64,000 bases of DNA, from contig NZ_JAGIPH010000008.1 in assembly GCF_017877135.1 (NCBI RefSeq), positions 62,001 through 126,000 on the forward strand, given 5' to 3'. Source of the DNA: Neorhizobium galegae (GTDB lineage: Bacteria; Pseudomonadota; Alphaproteobacteria; Rhizobiales; Rhizobiaceae). A program made the position numbers and the translations under genes. Shown piece after piece: positions 26,891 through 36,006 of this stretch (its first letter is position 1; every line of letters starts with the position of its first letter). The notes below the pieces were generated by a model, which was not told the DNA's origin, searched no databases, and saw nothing but the letters and a program-made list of their open reading frames with translations.

Positions 26891-27656
26891 TGGCGATTTC
26901 CACCGTCGCGCCAGCCGACTCGATACTTGCACGATGGACGTCGGAAAGGCCGCTATCGGTGATGACGAGATCGATATCGGCCATACGCCCGAAGGCGCAG
27001 AAGGCGCGCAACTCAAATTTCGAACTGTCCGCCAGAAGCACGATGCGATCGGCCGCGGGCAGGACAAGGCGTTTGAGATCGGCAATCTCGGGCGTCGTGT
27101 CGGTCAGCACCGTGTCGAAAATGCCATGCACGCCAATGAAGGCAATATCGGCATGCAGGCGGGAGAAGAAATCCGCCGCGCCTGCACCGTAAAGCGTCGC
27201 CGAGCCCGGCCGCACCTGCCCACTCGCGACCGATACGCCGATATGCGGTCTTTGGCCAAGAATAAGCCCGATCCTCAGGTCGTTCGTTGCGGCATAGAAG
27301 GGCGTGTCGCGCTCGCCGGCAGCGGCGGCGGCCGCCGCCGTGGTCGAGCCGCTGTCGAAGATCACCGATTGCCCGGGCGTTATCAAGGTCGCCGCATGGC
27401 GGCCGATCGCCCGTTTCTGCTCGCTGGCCATCGCCTCGGCAATATCCTGCGCGGGCTCGAAGCCGGCGCGCATCGTCGGTTTCAGCATCGCGCCACCGTG
27501 GGTGCGCTCCAGATGTCCGGTTTCGCAGAGATAGTCGATGTCGCGGCGGACGGTGGAAAGAGAAATACCGATTCGCTCACTGAGATCCCGGACAGTGGCG
27601 GCGTCCTGCAGGCGCAGGTGCTCGATGATGCGCGCGCGTCTCTGGGCTGGAAACAT
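26883..27656 (-). CDS. DeoR-family transcriptional regulator
   Basis: A 257-residue DeoR protein: winged HTH 'QRRARIIEHLRLQDAATVRD' then 'LSERIGISLSTVRRDIDYL', followed by a sugar-phosphate-sensing domain ('SVIFDSGSTTAAAAAAAGER', 'FIGVHGIFDTVLTDTTPEIA'). The ATG at 27656 has GGAG 8 bases upstream; the longer frame has none. It is divergent from the pdxA2-type gene and overlaps the kinase gene, so it probably controls both in response to a phosphorylated acid sugar. Confidence 0.88.
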   Translation of the reverse strand: MFPAQRRARIIEHLRLQDAATVRDLSERIGISLSTVRRDIDYLCETGHLERTHGGAMLKPTMRAGFEPAQDIAEAMASEQKRAIGRHAATLITPGQSVIFDSGSTTAAAAAAAGERDTPFYAATNDLRIGLILGQRPHIGVSVASGQVRPGSATLYGAGAADFFSRLHADIAFIGVHGIFDTVLTDTTPEIADLKRLVLPAADRIVLLADSSKFELRAFCAFGRMADIDLVITDSGLSDVHRASIESAGATVEIANA

Positions 27657-27724
27657 GCCGGTATCTCCTGTCGGGCAATTCGGCGATGCTAGGGTGCGCG
27701 CCACAAAACGTCAACTACCTTCAC

Positions 27725-27769
27725 AAAACACCAATAATAGGTGTAAATATGTTGCCGCCCTGGTGTTTT
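27725..27769. promoter_or_regulatory. Inverted repeats in the divergent deoR/pdxA2 promoter region
   Basis: AAAACACCA (27725-27733) and TGGTGTTTT (27761-27769) are perfect 9-bp inverted copies 27 bp apart. A tighter repeat ACACC-N7-GGTGT spans 27728-27744. The spacing and position between the two starts fit a DeoR-type operator pair with room for looping. Confidence 0.5.
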
Positions 27770-27807
27770 CTGGTAGAATTTTGGAAAAGCTGAATTCTGG
27801 AGCCACG

Positions 27808-28821
27808 ATGACCGTCAAGACGATTGCAATCACGATGGGTGATCCCGCCGGTATCGGCCCGGAAATCTGCCTCAAGGCGGCACAATTGCTCTCTGAAAGA
27901 CTGCAACGCGAGAGCCTGCGCCTGCTGATCGTCGGAAATCCGGAGATCCTGAGCAGGACCGGAACGGCGCTCGACCTGCCGGTGCCGACGGTGACAAGCC
28001 TCGATGCGCTGGAAGACGCGAGCGTCACCGCCATCTTGCCGGTGCCCGCCGCGGCCGCCGTTCAAACCGGTTGCATCGATGCAGAGGGTGGCCGACAGGC
28101 CTACGAGGCGGTCCGCATCGCCGTCGAGCTCGCACTGGCTGGGCGCATTTCGGCAATCGTCACCGCACCGCTGAACAAGGAAGCCATGCATCTCGCCGGG
28201 TATCACTATGCCGGCCATACGGAACTGCTCACCGAACTGACCGGGTCGAGCGGTGGCGTGATGATGCTGGCCCATGATGCTTTCAGGGTGACCCACGTCA
28301 CCACCCATTGCGCCCTCGAAGACGTCCCTCGCCGCGCCACTGCCGACCGCGTCGGCCGGGTGATCGAATTGACGCATGAAGCGCTGGTCAGTCTGGGGAT
28401 CAAAAGGCCGCGGATCGCCGTCGCGGCCCTTAACCCCCATGCCGGCGAAGGCGGTGCTTTCGGCCGGCATGACATCGACATCACGACCCCGGTGGTTGAA
28501 AGCTGGCGCGCCCGCGGGCACGATGTCGAAGGTCCTGTTGCGGGCGACACGGTTTTTGTCAAACTGCGCGCCGGCCAATACGATGCGGTGGTCGCCATGT
28601 ATCACGACCAGGGACACATCCCCGTCAAACTGCTCGGCTTCCAAGTCGATCCGAAGACCGGGCAATGGGTCGGATTGTCCGGGGTCAATATCACGCTCGG
28701 CCTCCCGATCATCCGCACCTCCGTGGACCACGGAACGGCTTTCGATATTGCCGGCAAGGGGATCGCTCACGCGTCCAGCCTGGTCGAAGCCATCGACTAC
28801 GCCGTCAAGCTTGCCCGCTGA
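27808..28821 (+). CDS. pdxA2: PdxA2-family 4-phosphate dehydrogenase (D-threonate/D-erythronate 4-phosphate type)
   Basis: A 337-residue PdxA-family protein: 'TIAITMGDPAGIGPEI', metal-ligand His in 'YHYAGHTELL' and 'YHDQGHIPVK', and 'GLPIIRTSVDHGTAFDIAGK' at the end. Members paired with DUF1537 kinases oxidise and decarboxylate threonate or erythronate 4-phosphate to dihydroxyacetone phosphate, instead of making vitamin B6. The kinase next door supports that role here. The ATG at 27808 follows TCTGGAG. Divergent from deoR. Confidence 0.85.
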   Translation: MTVKTIAITMGDPAGIGPEICLKAAQLLSERLQRESLRLLIVGNPEILSRTGTALDLPVPTVTSLDALEDASVTAILPVPAAAAVQTGCIDAEGGRQAYEAVRIAVELALAGRISAIVTAPLNKEAMHLAGYHYAGHTELLTELTGSSGGVMMLAHDAFRVTHVTTHCALEDVPRRATADRVGRVIELTHEALVSLGIKRPRIAVAALNPHAGEGGAFGRHDIDITTPVVESWRARGHDVEGPVAGDTVFVKLRAGQYDAVVAMYHDQGHIPVKLLGFQVDPKTGQWVGLSGVNITLGLPIIRTSVDHGTAFDIAGKGIAHASSLVEAIDYAVKLAR

Positions 28822-28834
28822 ACGGAGCACCAAA

Positions 28835-28903
28835 ATGTTTGCCGCGAACCTTTTTGCGTCGGGCTTCTATGTGGGTGCCCATGCGCCCTCCCCGATATTC
28901 TGA
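28835..28903 (+). CDS. Possible 22-residue peptide or remnant after pdxA2
   Basis: An ATG at 28835 with GGAG 7 bases upstream opens a 22-codon frame (MFAANLFASGFYVGAHAPSP then IF and stop), 13 bases after the pdxA2 stop. The good ribosome site suggests the start of a gene whose remainder has been deleted up to the convergent MFS gene. No family is recognised. Confidence 0.25.
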   Translation: MFAANLFASGFYVGAHAPSPIF

Positions 28904-28913
28904 ACGCTCAGGC

Positions 28914-30146
28914 CTATCTATCGGGCAGAATGTTTGAATCGCCTCGATGATTTAATCGTCCTTGCAACTCTGGCACAGCTGCTGCGCCCTCTCGATCCTT
29001 CAGCAACAGGGCCAAACAAACGCCCAGAAAACTGCATGGCCCTATAAGGCCAAGGCTTCCTGTCCAGGTGCCGGTGACATCCACGGCGGCGGCGGCGAGA
29101 AGCGGCCCCGCCACCTGCCCGATTCCGCCGGCCTGATAGTAAAGGCTGGCGATAAAGGGCGCGCTGCGGCCCGAGCGCTGCACGAGGAGCGGGACCTTTG
29201 CCCAGAGCACACCGGGTACGATGCCGACGCAGATCTGGAAGCCTGTTCCCCCGACAATCCGGCTCCAAACCGGCAGGCTCGAAAGGAGGAACAATGCGGA
29301 ACAGAGCCCCATGCCGAGGAAACCCAGGGCCAGCAGCCGGCGGGTGGACATTCCGCGGGTGAGACAGACGACAGCCAGCATGTTGCCGGCAATGATCAAC
29401 AACGCCGCGAACCCGCCATAGAGAGCAGCATATCGCTGGCCAAGGCCGAGATCCGCCTCGGCAATGCTTGGCAGGAACCCGGTCACAATCAGGTTGATAC
29501 CTGAAAACAGCAGAAAGGCCGCCGCCATCATCCAGACATCCGCCTTCAGCCGGCCGCTGCGCGCAGATTCCGTCGCGGCGGGTGCGGATGGCTTCGCTAC
29601 CAGAAGTGCGCCGATTGCAAGGAGCGGCACGATCCCGCACCACAGGAACAGGTCACGCCGCCCGCTGGCATGGCCCACCAGCGACATGGACAAGAACAAA
29701 GCAAGCGCCACACCGAGGGGTAACCAGGCCGCCCAAATGCCGCCGACCAACTGGCGCCGCTCGGGACCAGCCGCCGCTTGAACGAGAGCCGGCATGGTCG
29801 TCACCACCAAAGGCAGACCAAGCGATTCAACCGCCCGGCAGGCAAGAATGACCGGCCAGCTGTCGATCATTGCCGCGGTCAGGCTCGCGCCGGCAATGAG
29901 CAAAAGGCCAAGAATGCCGGCCCGCAACACCCCGAACCGCCGGGCCGCGATCCCCAGAGGCACGCCCAGCAGCGCCGCTCCCAAACTGAACAGGGCGAGA
30001 TAGAGGGAGGCCTCGGTCAGCGTCAAAGCGAATTCGCTGCGCAGCAGAGGTATGGCCGCGCTTGCCTTGCCGATCTGCATGGATGCTGCGGCCCCGCCGC
30101 ACAAAGCCGACAGGACGACCGGCCATCTCACTCCGGACGCTGTCAT
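28914..30146 (-). CDS. MFS transporter (CynX/NimT-like)
   Basis: A 410-residue protein with twelve predicted helices and the MFS loop '[20 protein letters not shown]' after helix 2. It resembles the cyanate/nitroimidazole transporter group in length and opening pattern. The ATG at 30146 overlaps the GMC oxidoreductase stop (ATGA), so it is the last gene of that operon and may import or export a substrate or product of the enzymes. Substrate unknown. Confidence 0.85.
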   Translation of the reverse strand: MTASGVRWPVVLSALCGGAAASMQIGKASAAIPLLRSEFALTLTEASLYLALFSLGAALLGVPLGIAARRFGVLRAGILGLLLIAGASLTAAMIDSWPVILACRAVESLGLPLVVTTMPALVQAAAGPERRQLVGGIWAAWLPLGVALALFLSMSLVGHASGRRDLFLWCGIVPLLAIGALLVAKPSAPAATESARSGRLKADVWMMAAAFLLFSGINLIVTGFLPSIAEADLGLGQRYAALYGGFAALLIIAGNMLAVVCLTRGMSTRRLLALGFLGMGLCSALFLLSSLPVWSRIVGGTGFQICVGIVPGVLWAKVPLLVQRSGRSAPFIASLYYQAGGIGQVAGPLLAAAAVDVTGTWTGSLGLIGPCSFLGVCLALLLKDREGAAAVPELQGRLNHRGDSNILPDR

Positions 30147-31762
30147 TCCGCTGCCCGTTGCAGGATCATGTCTGCTGCCTTTTCCGCAATCATCGTCACC
30201 GGCGCATGGGTATTGCCGCTCGGTATAGTGGGCATGATCGAGGCATCGGCAATGCTGATGCCCTGCAGCCCTCTGACCCGCAGCCGATCGTCGACCACCG
30301 CCATTGCATCCTGCCCCATTCGTGCGGTGGAGACCGGATGAAAGATCGTCGTCGAGATATTGCCGGCAGCGTGGGCCAGTTCGTCGTCGGAGCCTAGGGC
30401 CGGCCCTGGCAGGATTTCGGTCGGCGCGTATTTTCGCAAGGTCTCGGTTGCCATCAACCGCCGCGCATGACGGATGCTCTCTACGGCGACCTCTCTGTCG
30501 ACCGCATCGGCGAGATAGTTCGGCCGGATCGCCGGTGGCGACCGCGGATCGGCGTCCCGGATATGGATAGAGCCCCGACTGCGCGGCCGCAGGTTACAGA
30601 CCGAAACCGTCAGGGCGGGAAACCGATGCAGTGGCTGGCCGAAGGCGTCCAGCGACAGCGGCTGCACGTGATATTCGATATTGGCGGTGTCGTGTCGATC
30701 CGACGATCTTGTAAAGATGCCGAGCTGGCTTGGCGCCATCGCCATCGGACCGTTGCGCGCAAAGAGATACCGTGCGGCGATGCCGAGCCGCCCGGCGAGG
30801 CTCGCGTTGATGTCGTTGAGCGTCTTTGCCCCGGTGATGCGAAAGACGGTGCGGATTTGAAGATGATCCTGCAAGCCTTCCCCGACGCCCGGCAGATGAT
30901 GGCGGACATCAATGCCGTGGCTGGAGAGAAACGCGCCGTCACCGATCCCGGACAGTTCCAGCAGCTTGGGCGTGCCCACGGCGCCGGCGCTGAGCACCAC
31001 TTCCGCTCCGGCCTTGGCGTGATGCAATTCGCCGTTTCTGCGGAAGGTGACGCCCGTGGCGCGCGTTCCCTCCAGTGTCACACCGGTCACTTCCGAATTG
31101 GGGAGCACCGTCAGATTGCGCCGTCGCCGAACCGGATCTAGGAACGCCTTGCGCGCATTCCAGCGGATCCCGTCCCGCTGGTTCACCGGAAAATAGCCCA
31201 CGCCTTCATTGTCGCCGCGGTTGAAATCGTCGTTGGCCGGTATGCCCAGTTCGATGGCCGCTTGCCGAACGGCATCGAGGATCGGCCAGTTCAGGCGCTG
31301 GCGCTGGACATGGAGCTCGCCGCTGTCGCCGTGCATGTCGTCGGCGCCGCCCTGATATCGTTCCGATCGCCGGAAATAGGCCAGCACGTCGCTCCATCCC
31401 CAGCCTTCATTGCCCATCTGGCGCCAGATATCGTAGTCGCGCGCCTGGCCGCGCATATAGATCATGCCGTTGATGGAAGAGCAGCCGCCGAGCACCTTGC
31501 CGCGGGGATAATTCAACGCCCTTCCGTTCAAGCCGGGCTCCGCCTCCGTCTTCAGGCACCAGTCGAGCCGCGGATTGCCCATGGCATAGATATAGCCGAC
31601 AGGCACATGAACCCAGATGTGATTGTCGCTGCCGCCGGCCTCGAGCAGCAGCACGCGCCGGCGTGGATCCGCTGACAGGCGGTTGGCCAGCACGCAGCCG
31701 GCAGACCCCGCGCCGATGATGATAAAATCGTAGCTGCCAGCATCGCGCGGGGCGCTCGTCAT
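30143..31762 (-). CDS. GMC-family FAD-dependent oxidoreductase (choline-dehydrogenase-like)
   Basis: A 539-residue flavoenzyme: FAD motif '[16 protein letters not shown]', GMC signature 1 '[18 protein letters not shown]', signature 2 '[19 protein letters not shown]', and the C-terminal '[10 protein letters not shown] ... [20 protein letters not shown]', whose His and Asn are catalytic. It oxidises a primary or secondary alcohol. The ATG at 31762 was chosen from the FAD motif position and lies 4 bases after the FAH stop; its ribosome site (GGAAGGG) is 10-14 bases away. Confidence 0.88.
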   Translation of the reverse strand: MTSAPRDAGSYDFIIIGAGSAGCVLANRLSADPRRRVLLLEAGGSDNHIWVHVPVGYIYAMGNPRLDWCLKTEAEPGLNGRALNYPRGKVLGGCSSINGMIYMRGQARDYDIWRQMGNEGWGWSDVLAYFRRSERYQGGADDMHGDSGELHVQRQRLNWPILDAVRQAAIELGIPANDDFNRGDNEGVGYFPVNQRDGIRWNARKAFLDPVRRRRNLTVLPNSEVTGVTLEGTRATGVTFRRNGELHHAKAGAEVVLSAGAVGTPKLLELSGIGDGAFLSSHGIDVRHHLPGVGEGLQDHLQIRTVFRITGAKTLNDINASLAGRLGIAARYLFARNGPMAMAPSQLGIFTRSSDRHDTANIEYHVQPLSLDAFGQPLHRFPALTVSVCNLRPRSRGSIHIRDADPRSPPAIRPNYLADAVDREVAVESIRHARRLMATETLRKYAPTEILPGPALGSDDELAHAAGNISTTIFHPVSTARMGQDAMAVVDDRLRVRGLQGISIADASIMPTIPSGNTHAPVTMIAEKAADMILQRAAE

Positions 31763-31766
31763 GGTC

Positions 31767-32615
31767 TTAACGCCCTTCCACGCGGACATGCTGCTCCTGA
31801 TGGCCAAGCCCTTCGATTTCCAGGCGCATCACATCCCCATGCTTCAGCCAGACCTGCGGGCGCATGCCAAGCCCAACGCCCGGGGGCGTGCCCGTCGTCA
31901 CGACGTCGCCCGGCTCAAGGGTCATGAACTGGGACAGATAGCTGACGAGATAGGCAACGCCGAAGATCATCGTCCTGGTGCTGCCATTCTGCCTTCTGAC
32001 CCCGCTCACATCGAGTGTCATTGCCAGCTGGCCCGGATCGGCAATCTCGTCCGCCGTCACAAGCCATGGCCCGAGCGGTGCGAAGCCATCATGGCTCTTG
32101 CCCTTTGTCCACTGTCCTTCGCGTTCCGCCTGCCAGTGGCGGTCGGAGATGTCGTTGCAGATCAGGTAGCCGGCGACATGAGAAAGTGCCTCGGCTTCTG
32201 TGACGCGCTTGGCCTTTCGACCGATGACAAAAGCCAGTTCCACTTCCCAGTCCGGCTTGATCGCATCGGCCGGCAGCACGACGGCGTCATAAGGGCCGGC
32301 AATCGCCGATGTCGCCTTCATGAAGACGATGGGCTCCTTGGGTATCGGCAGGTTGGATTCCGCCGCATGATCCGAATAGTTCAACCCGATCCCGATCAGT
32401 TTTCCCGGACGTGCCAGCGGTGGGCCAAGGCGTGGATTTTCGGGCGCAAGCGGCAGTTCCGCAAGGTCGATCGCTGCGAGCCTTGCCAGCGCGTCCGGCT
32501 GCAGGGCATTGCCATCTATCTCGGACAAATGGCCCGAGAGGCTGCGAATGCGGCCGTCCTTATCGAGGATGCCGGGCTGTTCCGCCCCGATTTCACCATA
32601 GCGGACCAGTTTCAT
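31767..32615 (-). CDS. Fumarylacetoacetate-hydrolase (FAH) family protein
   Basis: A 282-residue FAH-fold protein: '[15 protein letters not shown]', metal-ligand Glu residues in '[12 protein letters not shown]', '[11 protein letters not shown]', and '[16 protein letters not shown]'. The group includes diketo-acid hydrolases such as 2,4-diketo-3-deoxy-fuconate hydrolase, and decarboxylases. The ATG at 32615 has GGAGG upstream and overlaps the ATGCAATGA end of the preceding gene. Probably cleaves or hydrates an acyl-pyruvate-like intermediate. Confidence 0.87.
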   Translation of the reverse strand: MKLVRYGEIGAEQPGILDKDGRIRSLSGHLSEIDGNALQPDALARLAAIDLAELPLAPENPRLGPPLARPGKLIGIGLNYSDHAAESNLPIPKEPIVFMKATSAIAGPYDAVVLPADAIKPDWEVELAFVIGRKAKRVTEAEALSHVAGYLICNDISDRHWQAEREGQWTKGKSHDGFAPLGPWLVTADEIADPGQLAMTLDVSGVRRQNGSTRTMIFGVAYLVSYLSQFMTLEPGDVVTTGTPPGVGLGMRPQVWLKHGDVMRLEIEGLGHQEQHVRVEGR

Positions 32616-33313
32616 TGCATGCCTCCATAAATCGCCTGGGAATGATGATAGAGTTCCAGCCAATACTGGCCTTTGACCTCGCCCTTGCGGGCCGCAAGCG
32701 GGGGCGCTGCCCTGTCTCCAGCGTGCAGCGCATCACCCTGTTCTGCGTGCGGCAGCATGGATTCGATCAGCAGTAGCAGGTGGTCACCGGCGGCGGACCC
32801 ACCATAAATCTTGCGTTCAGCTGTCGCGAGGCCGGAGGTTGCGACATCCGCCCGCCAGAGCTGGACGCGCCCGATGCCTGCCTCCGCCGCCATCGCGCCC
32901 AGCCAGTCCCGCACCGCATCGGCTCCAGCCTCGCCAGTGAGTGTGAAGCGTAGCGCGGTGATCCAGGTGGCGCAGAATGGCCCCTCCTCTCCCTCCTGAT
33001 GGGCGATCGAGTAGATCCCGCGATTGGGATTGCGGAAATGGGTCAACGCCTCCTTGGTCCACGGGGTCGGTGCGTTGAGCTTGGCCATATAGGCATCCGA
33101 TGCCAGGGTGCCCGGGTTCTCCGTCTCGTACATCATCAGGAAATGCGGGGCACCGGTCACGCAACGATAGCGCCGGCCGCGGCGAAAGCCGGGCGTTGAA
33201 ACGCGCTCCGGCACATGCTCGCAGTTGTGCCATTGCTGGTAACGCATCAGATAGTCGTCATCGATGTCGGACCAGAAGGCCATGAGCCCGGTCCCATAAT
33301 CGGGTCTTGTCAT
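32612..33313 (-). CDS. Unknown protein, probable dimeric alpha/beta-barrel (EthD-like)
   Basis: A 233-residue protein with no firm family. It opens 'RPDYGTGLMAFWSDIDDDYL' then 'RYQQWHNCEHVPERVSTPGF' and 'GRRYRCV', close to the W-x-N/C-x-EH-x-PER pattern of EthD-like or related ferredoxin-fold barrels. A second half may repeat the fold. The ATG at 33313 has GGAG 8 bases upstream; a GTG at 33322 would overlap the ATPase stop. In an operon with FAH and GMC enzymes it may act on the same compound. Confidence 0.6.
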   Translation of the reverse strand: MTRPDYGTGLMAFWSDIDDDYLMRYQQWHNCEHVPERVSTPGFRRGRRYRCVTGAPHFLMMYETENPGTLASDAYMAKLNAPTPWTKEALTHFRNPNRGIYSIAHQEGEEGPFCATWITALRFTLTGEAGADAVRDWLGAMAAEAGIGRVQLWRADVATSGLATAERKIYGGSAAGDHLLLLIESMLPHAEQGDALHAGDRAAPPLAARKGEVKGQYWLELYHHSQAIYGGMQ

Positions 33314-33318
33314 CAGGA

Positions 33319-34089
33319 TCACTCCATACCGAGAAGCGAATAGACCCGGCGCGTATAGACGCCAAAGTCCTCGTGGGTCTTCATCTCAAGCCGCCGGGGG
33401 TACGGAAGCTTCACATCGATCATCTCTGCCAGCCGAGCCGGGCCTGCCGTCATGACCGCAATCTTCGAACCGAGCAGCACGGCCTCACTGATGCCGTGGG
33501 TCACGAACAGGATCGTCTTGCCACTCTCTTCCCAGATCCGCAGCAGTTCGAGGTTCATCTTCTCGCGCGTCAGCGCATCCAGCGCGCCGAACGGCTCGTC
33601 CATCAGCACCAGCTTCGGGTCGTGGATGAGCGATCGCGCGATCGACACGCGCTGCTGTTGTCCGCCCGAAAGCTGCTTGGGATATTTCTCCCCATGCTCA
33701 GAAAGCCCGACCAGCTGGAGCAGGTAGCGTGCGCGTTCACGCGCTTCCTTCATCGGCAGACCGAGAAACTCCGCTGGCAGCAAGATGTTCTCGGTGACTG
33801 TGCGCCATTTCAGCAGCAATGCCTGCTGAAACACCATGCCGATATGCCGGTGTGGATCGAAATCACCCTGCGCAGTGCCGATCTGCAACTCTCCGGCTGA
33901 TGCCTTCTGCAAGCCGGCAATGATCATCATCAACGTGGATTTGCCACAGCCGGATGGTCCGACGATCGAGAGAAGCTCTCCTTCGTTGACGGTCAAGGTG
34001 ACATCGGACAAGGCCACATAGGGCTTGGCACCGCCTTCGCCATAGACCTTGCGAAGGCCCGATATCCGGATGAACGGTTGATCTGTCAT
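33319..34089 (-). CDS. ABC transporter ATP-binding protein (nitrate/sulfonate/pyrimidine-precursor type)
   Basis: A 256-residue ATPase with Walker A GPSGCGKST, Q-loop 'GMVFQQ', signature LSGGQQQRVSIAR and Walker B 'LVLMDEPFGALD'. This is the SsuB/TauB/ThiZ-like family. The ATG at 34089 overlaps the permease stop (ATGA). It powers the importer formed with the permease at 34086 and the binding protein at 34935. Confidence 0.9.
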   Translation of the reverse strand: MTDQPFIRISGLRKVYGEGGAKPYVALSDVTLTVNEGELLSIVGPSGCGKSTLMMIIAGLQKASAGELQIGTAQGDFDPHRHIGMVFQQALLLKWRTVTENILLPAEFLGLPMKEARERARYLLQLVGLSEHGEKYPKQLSGGQQQRVSIARSLIHDPKLVLMDEPFGALDALTREKMNLELLRIWEESGKTILFVTHGISEAVLLGSKIAVMTAGPARLAEMIDVKLPYPRRLEMKTHEDFGVYTRRVYSLLGME

Positions 34090-34865
34090 GCCTGCCCCCC
34101 GCGATTGACCAGCAGCCATTCGAGCAGCGCCACGGCACCATAGAGCGCAACACCGATCAGCGTTATCAGCAGGACGGCCATGAACATGGATGCCGTATCA
34201 AGATTGACCTGCACCTGAAGCATCAGATAGCCCAGCCCCTTGTCCGAGCCGATGAATTCACCCACCACCGCACCCGCCACCGCCAGCACGGCCGAAACCT
34301 TCATGCCTGAGAAGATATAGGGAAGCGCTCCGGGAAACTGGATCTTGCGGAAAATCTGCCAGCGCGAGGCCCGCACTGTCCGGGCCAGATAGAGAAGTTC
34401 CGGCTCGATCTCGGATAGCCCCTTGGCGGTCGTAATCACGACGGGGAAAAAGCAGATGGCGAAGGCGATCATCATGTTGGTGATCAGGCCATAACCGAAC
34501 CAGACGATGATGAGCGGACCAAGCGCCACCTTTGGAACCATGTTCAGCGAGACCAGCAGGGGCATGAAAAGCAGGAGCGCCGTCCGGCTCCAGCTGAACA
34601 CCAGCGCCAGCGCGACACCAATGACGACGGCCAGCGCAAAGCCGCCGACGATCTCGATCATGGTGACGACGGCGTTCTGCGCCCACCGGTTGCCGGTCTC
34701 GGAAAGGGTCGCGAGCATCTCCGTGGGCGACGGCAGCATATAGGGGGGCAGCCCGCCATAATCGGCAACCAGCTGCCAGATGAGGATCAGCAACAGATGG
34801 ATCAGGACGGCTCCGCCATAATCCTGGAGAAACCCGGCCGCTGTGTTTTTGAGAAATTGGCTCAT
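34086..34865 (-). CDS. ABC transporter permease (SsuC/TauC/ThiX-like)
   Basis: A 259-residue inner-membrane permease with six predicted helices and the coupling segment 'ITTAKGLSEIEPELLYLART' then 'VRASRWQIFRKIQFPGALPY', typical of the nitrate/sulfonate/taurine family. The start at 34865 is 69 bp after the binding-protein stop, across a strong hairpin; no good ribosome site is apparent, so translation may be low. Confidence 0.88.
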   Translation of the reverse strand: MSQFLKNTAAGFLQDYGGAVLIHLLLILIWQLVADYGGLPPYMLPSPTEMLATLSETGNRWAQNAVVTMIEIVGGFALAVVIGVALALVFSWSRTALLLFMPLLVSLNMVPKVALGPLIIVWFGYGLITNMMIAFAICFFPVVITTAKGLSEIEPELLYLARTVRASRWQIFRKIQFPGALPYIFSGMKVSAVLAVAGAVVGEFIGSDKGLGYLMLQVQVNLDTASMFMAVLLITLIGVALYGAVALLEWLLVNRGGQA

Positions 34866-34883
34866 GGCGGTCGCCGCCGACCC

Positions 34884-34917
34884 TGACGATGAGCAAGGGC
34901 ATCCCTTGGCATCGTCA
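34884..34917. terminator. Intercistronic hairpin after the NMT1-type binding-protein gene
   Basis: TGACGATG (34884-34891) pairs with CATCGTCA (34910-34917), and inside it CAAGGG pairs with CCCTTG around a 3-base loop, with a small AG/G bulge between. It lies 18 bases after the leftward stop at 34935 and before the permease gene. Likely a messenger-stabilising or attenuating structure that raises binding protein over permease. Confidence 0.7.
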
Positions 34918-34934
34918 AGCTCAGCGGTGCTCCT

Positions 34935-35933
34935 TCACTGTTTCGGGGCGATCATCCGGACCGCGGGGTCGATGAACTCGTTCGAATAGAAGGTTGCCGG
35001 GTCAAAAGGCTGCGCAACCTTGAAATAGGTGCTCACCAGCTTGTAGTCGGCAGCCACCCGATCCGGATCGAAATAGCCGAGCCCCTTCGTCGTGGAGAAT
35101 TTATCTGCCATCAGATCGACGGTGACGTTCCAGTTGGCCTGCTCGTTCTTGACCACCAGCCCAGACGCATATTCAGGCAGGATGGCGACGCATTCCTCCC
35201 GCTTCTCGGCACAATGAAGATAGGCGCGCTGCAGGATCTTGACGGCCTTGCCGACCAGTTCCTTGTGAGCTTTGAGGAAAGTGCCATTCGCCAGGATGGA
35301 ATTGCCATAGGGGTTCAGTCCCTTGTCCGACCAGTCGAACCAGCGCAGATCGTCGCCAAAAGCATTGGCCATCACATGGTGGTAGTTGGCGAAATAGGTG
35401 GTGCCCTGGATCGCGCCGGAAGCCATCGAACTCGCCTTGGCATTGGCGGCGATGTTCACCCATTCGATCGAATTGGCGTCCATTTTGTTGACGCCCGCGA
35501 GCGCCGGCCACATGGCCCGGGCGGCATCGCCCGGCGGGTTGCCGAATTTGTGGCCGGGGAAATCCGCCAGATCCTTGATGCCTGAACTCGCCAGCCAGTA
35601 GAACCGGTAGGGTGTTTTGGCATAGACGCTCATGACCGCCGTCAGATCCGCGCCAGCCCCCTTTGCCACCATGGCCGTGCCAAGATCGGCAATACCCATG
35701 TTCGATGCGCCGGCACCGACGCGTTGCGCCGCCACACCCGAGCCCTGCCCCTGCTCGATGACGAAATCGATGCCCGCTTCCTTGAACCAGCCGGCGTGTT
35801 TCGCCCAATAGATGGCCGCATGCTCCCCGGCCGTCACCCAGTTCAGGGTGAATGTAATGCGCTCCTCGGCCGCAGCGGGTGCTGCAAACATCGCGGCAAG
35901 CGCGATGGCCGTCACTCCAAGAGCTACCCTCAT
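34935..35933 (-). CDS. ABC transporter substrate-binding protein (NMT1/THI5-like)
   Basis: A 332-residue periplasmic protein. The signal peptide (MRVALGVTAIALAAMFAAPA, cleavage after AAA) is followed by 'ITFTLNWVTAGEHAAIYWAK' and 'GWFKEAGIDFVIEQGQGSG', the opening of NMT1-type binding proteins for pyrimidine precursors, sulfonates, aromatic acids and others. The ATG at 35933 has GGAGG 7 bases upstream; an ATG two codons earlier sits too close to it. The ligand is unknown. Confidence 0.87.
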   Translation of the reverse strand: MRVALGVTAIALAAMFAAPAAAEERITFTLNWVTAGEHAAIYWAKHAGWFKEAGIDFVIEQGQGSGVAAQRVGAGASNMGIADLGTAMVAKGAGADLTAVMSVYAKTPYRFYWLASSGIKDLADFPGHKFGNPPGDAARAMWPALAGVNKMDANSIEWVNIAANAKASSMASGAIQGTTYFANYHHVMANAFGDDLRWFDWSDKGLNPYGNSILANGTFLKAHKELVGKAVKILQRAYLHCAEKREECVAILPEYASGLVVKNEQANWNVTVDLMADKFSTTKGLGYFDPDRVAADYKLVSTYFKVAQPFDPATFYSNEFIDPAVRMIAPKQ

Positions 35934-36006
35934 GCTCATTCCTCCCGTAAGCACCCTCCTCCGCAACCAAAGGGGGCGGGCGCACCTCCCCCATCGGGCA
36001 TTTCAA

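Noticed and set aside
27808..28821. Vitamin B6 biosynthesis gene pdxA
   Set aside because: The paired DUF1537 kinase and DeoR regulator are the established context of PdxA2-type catabolic enzymes.
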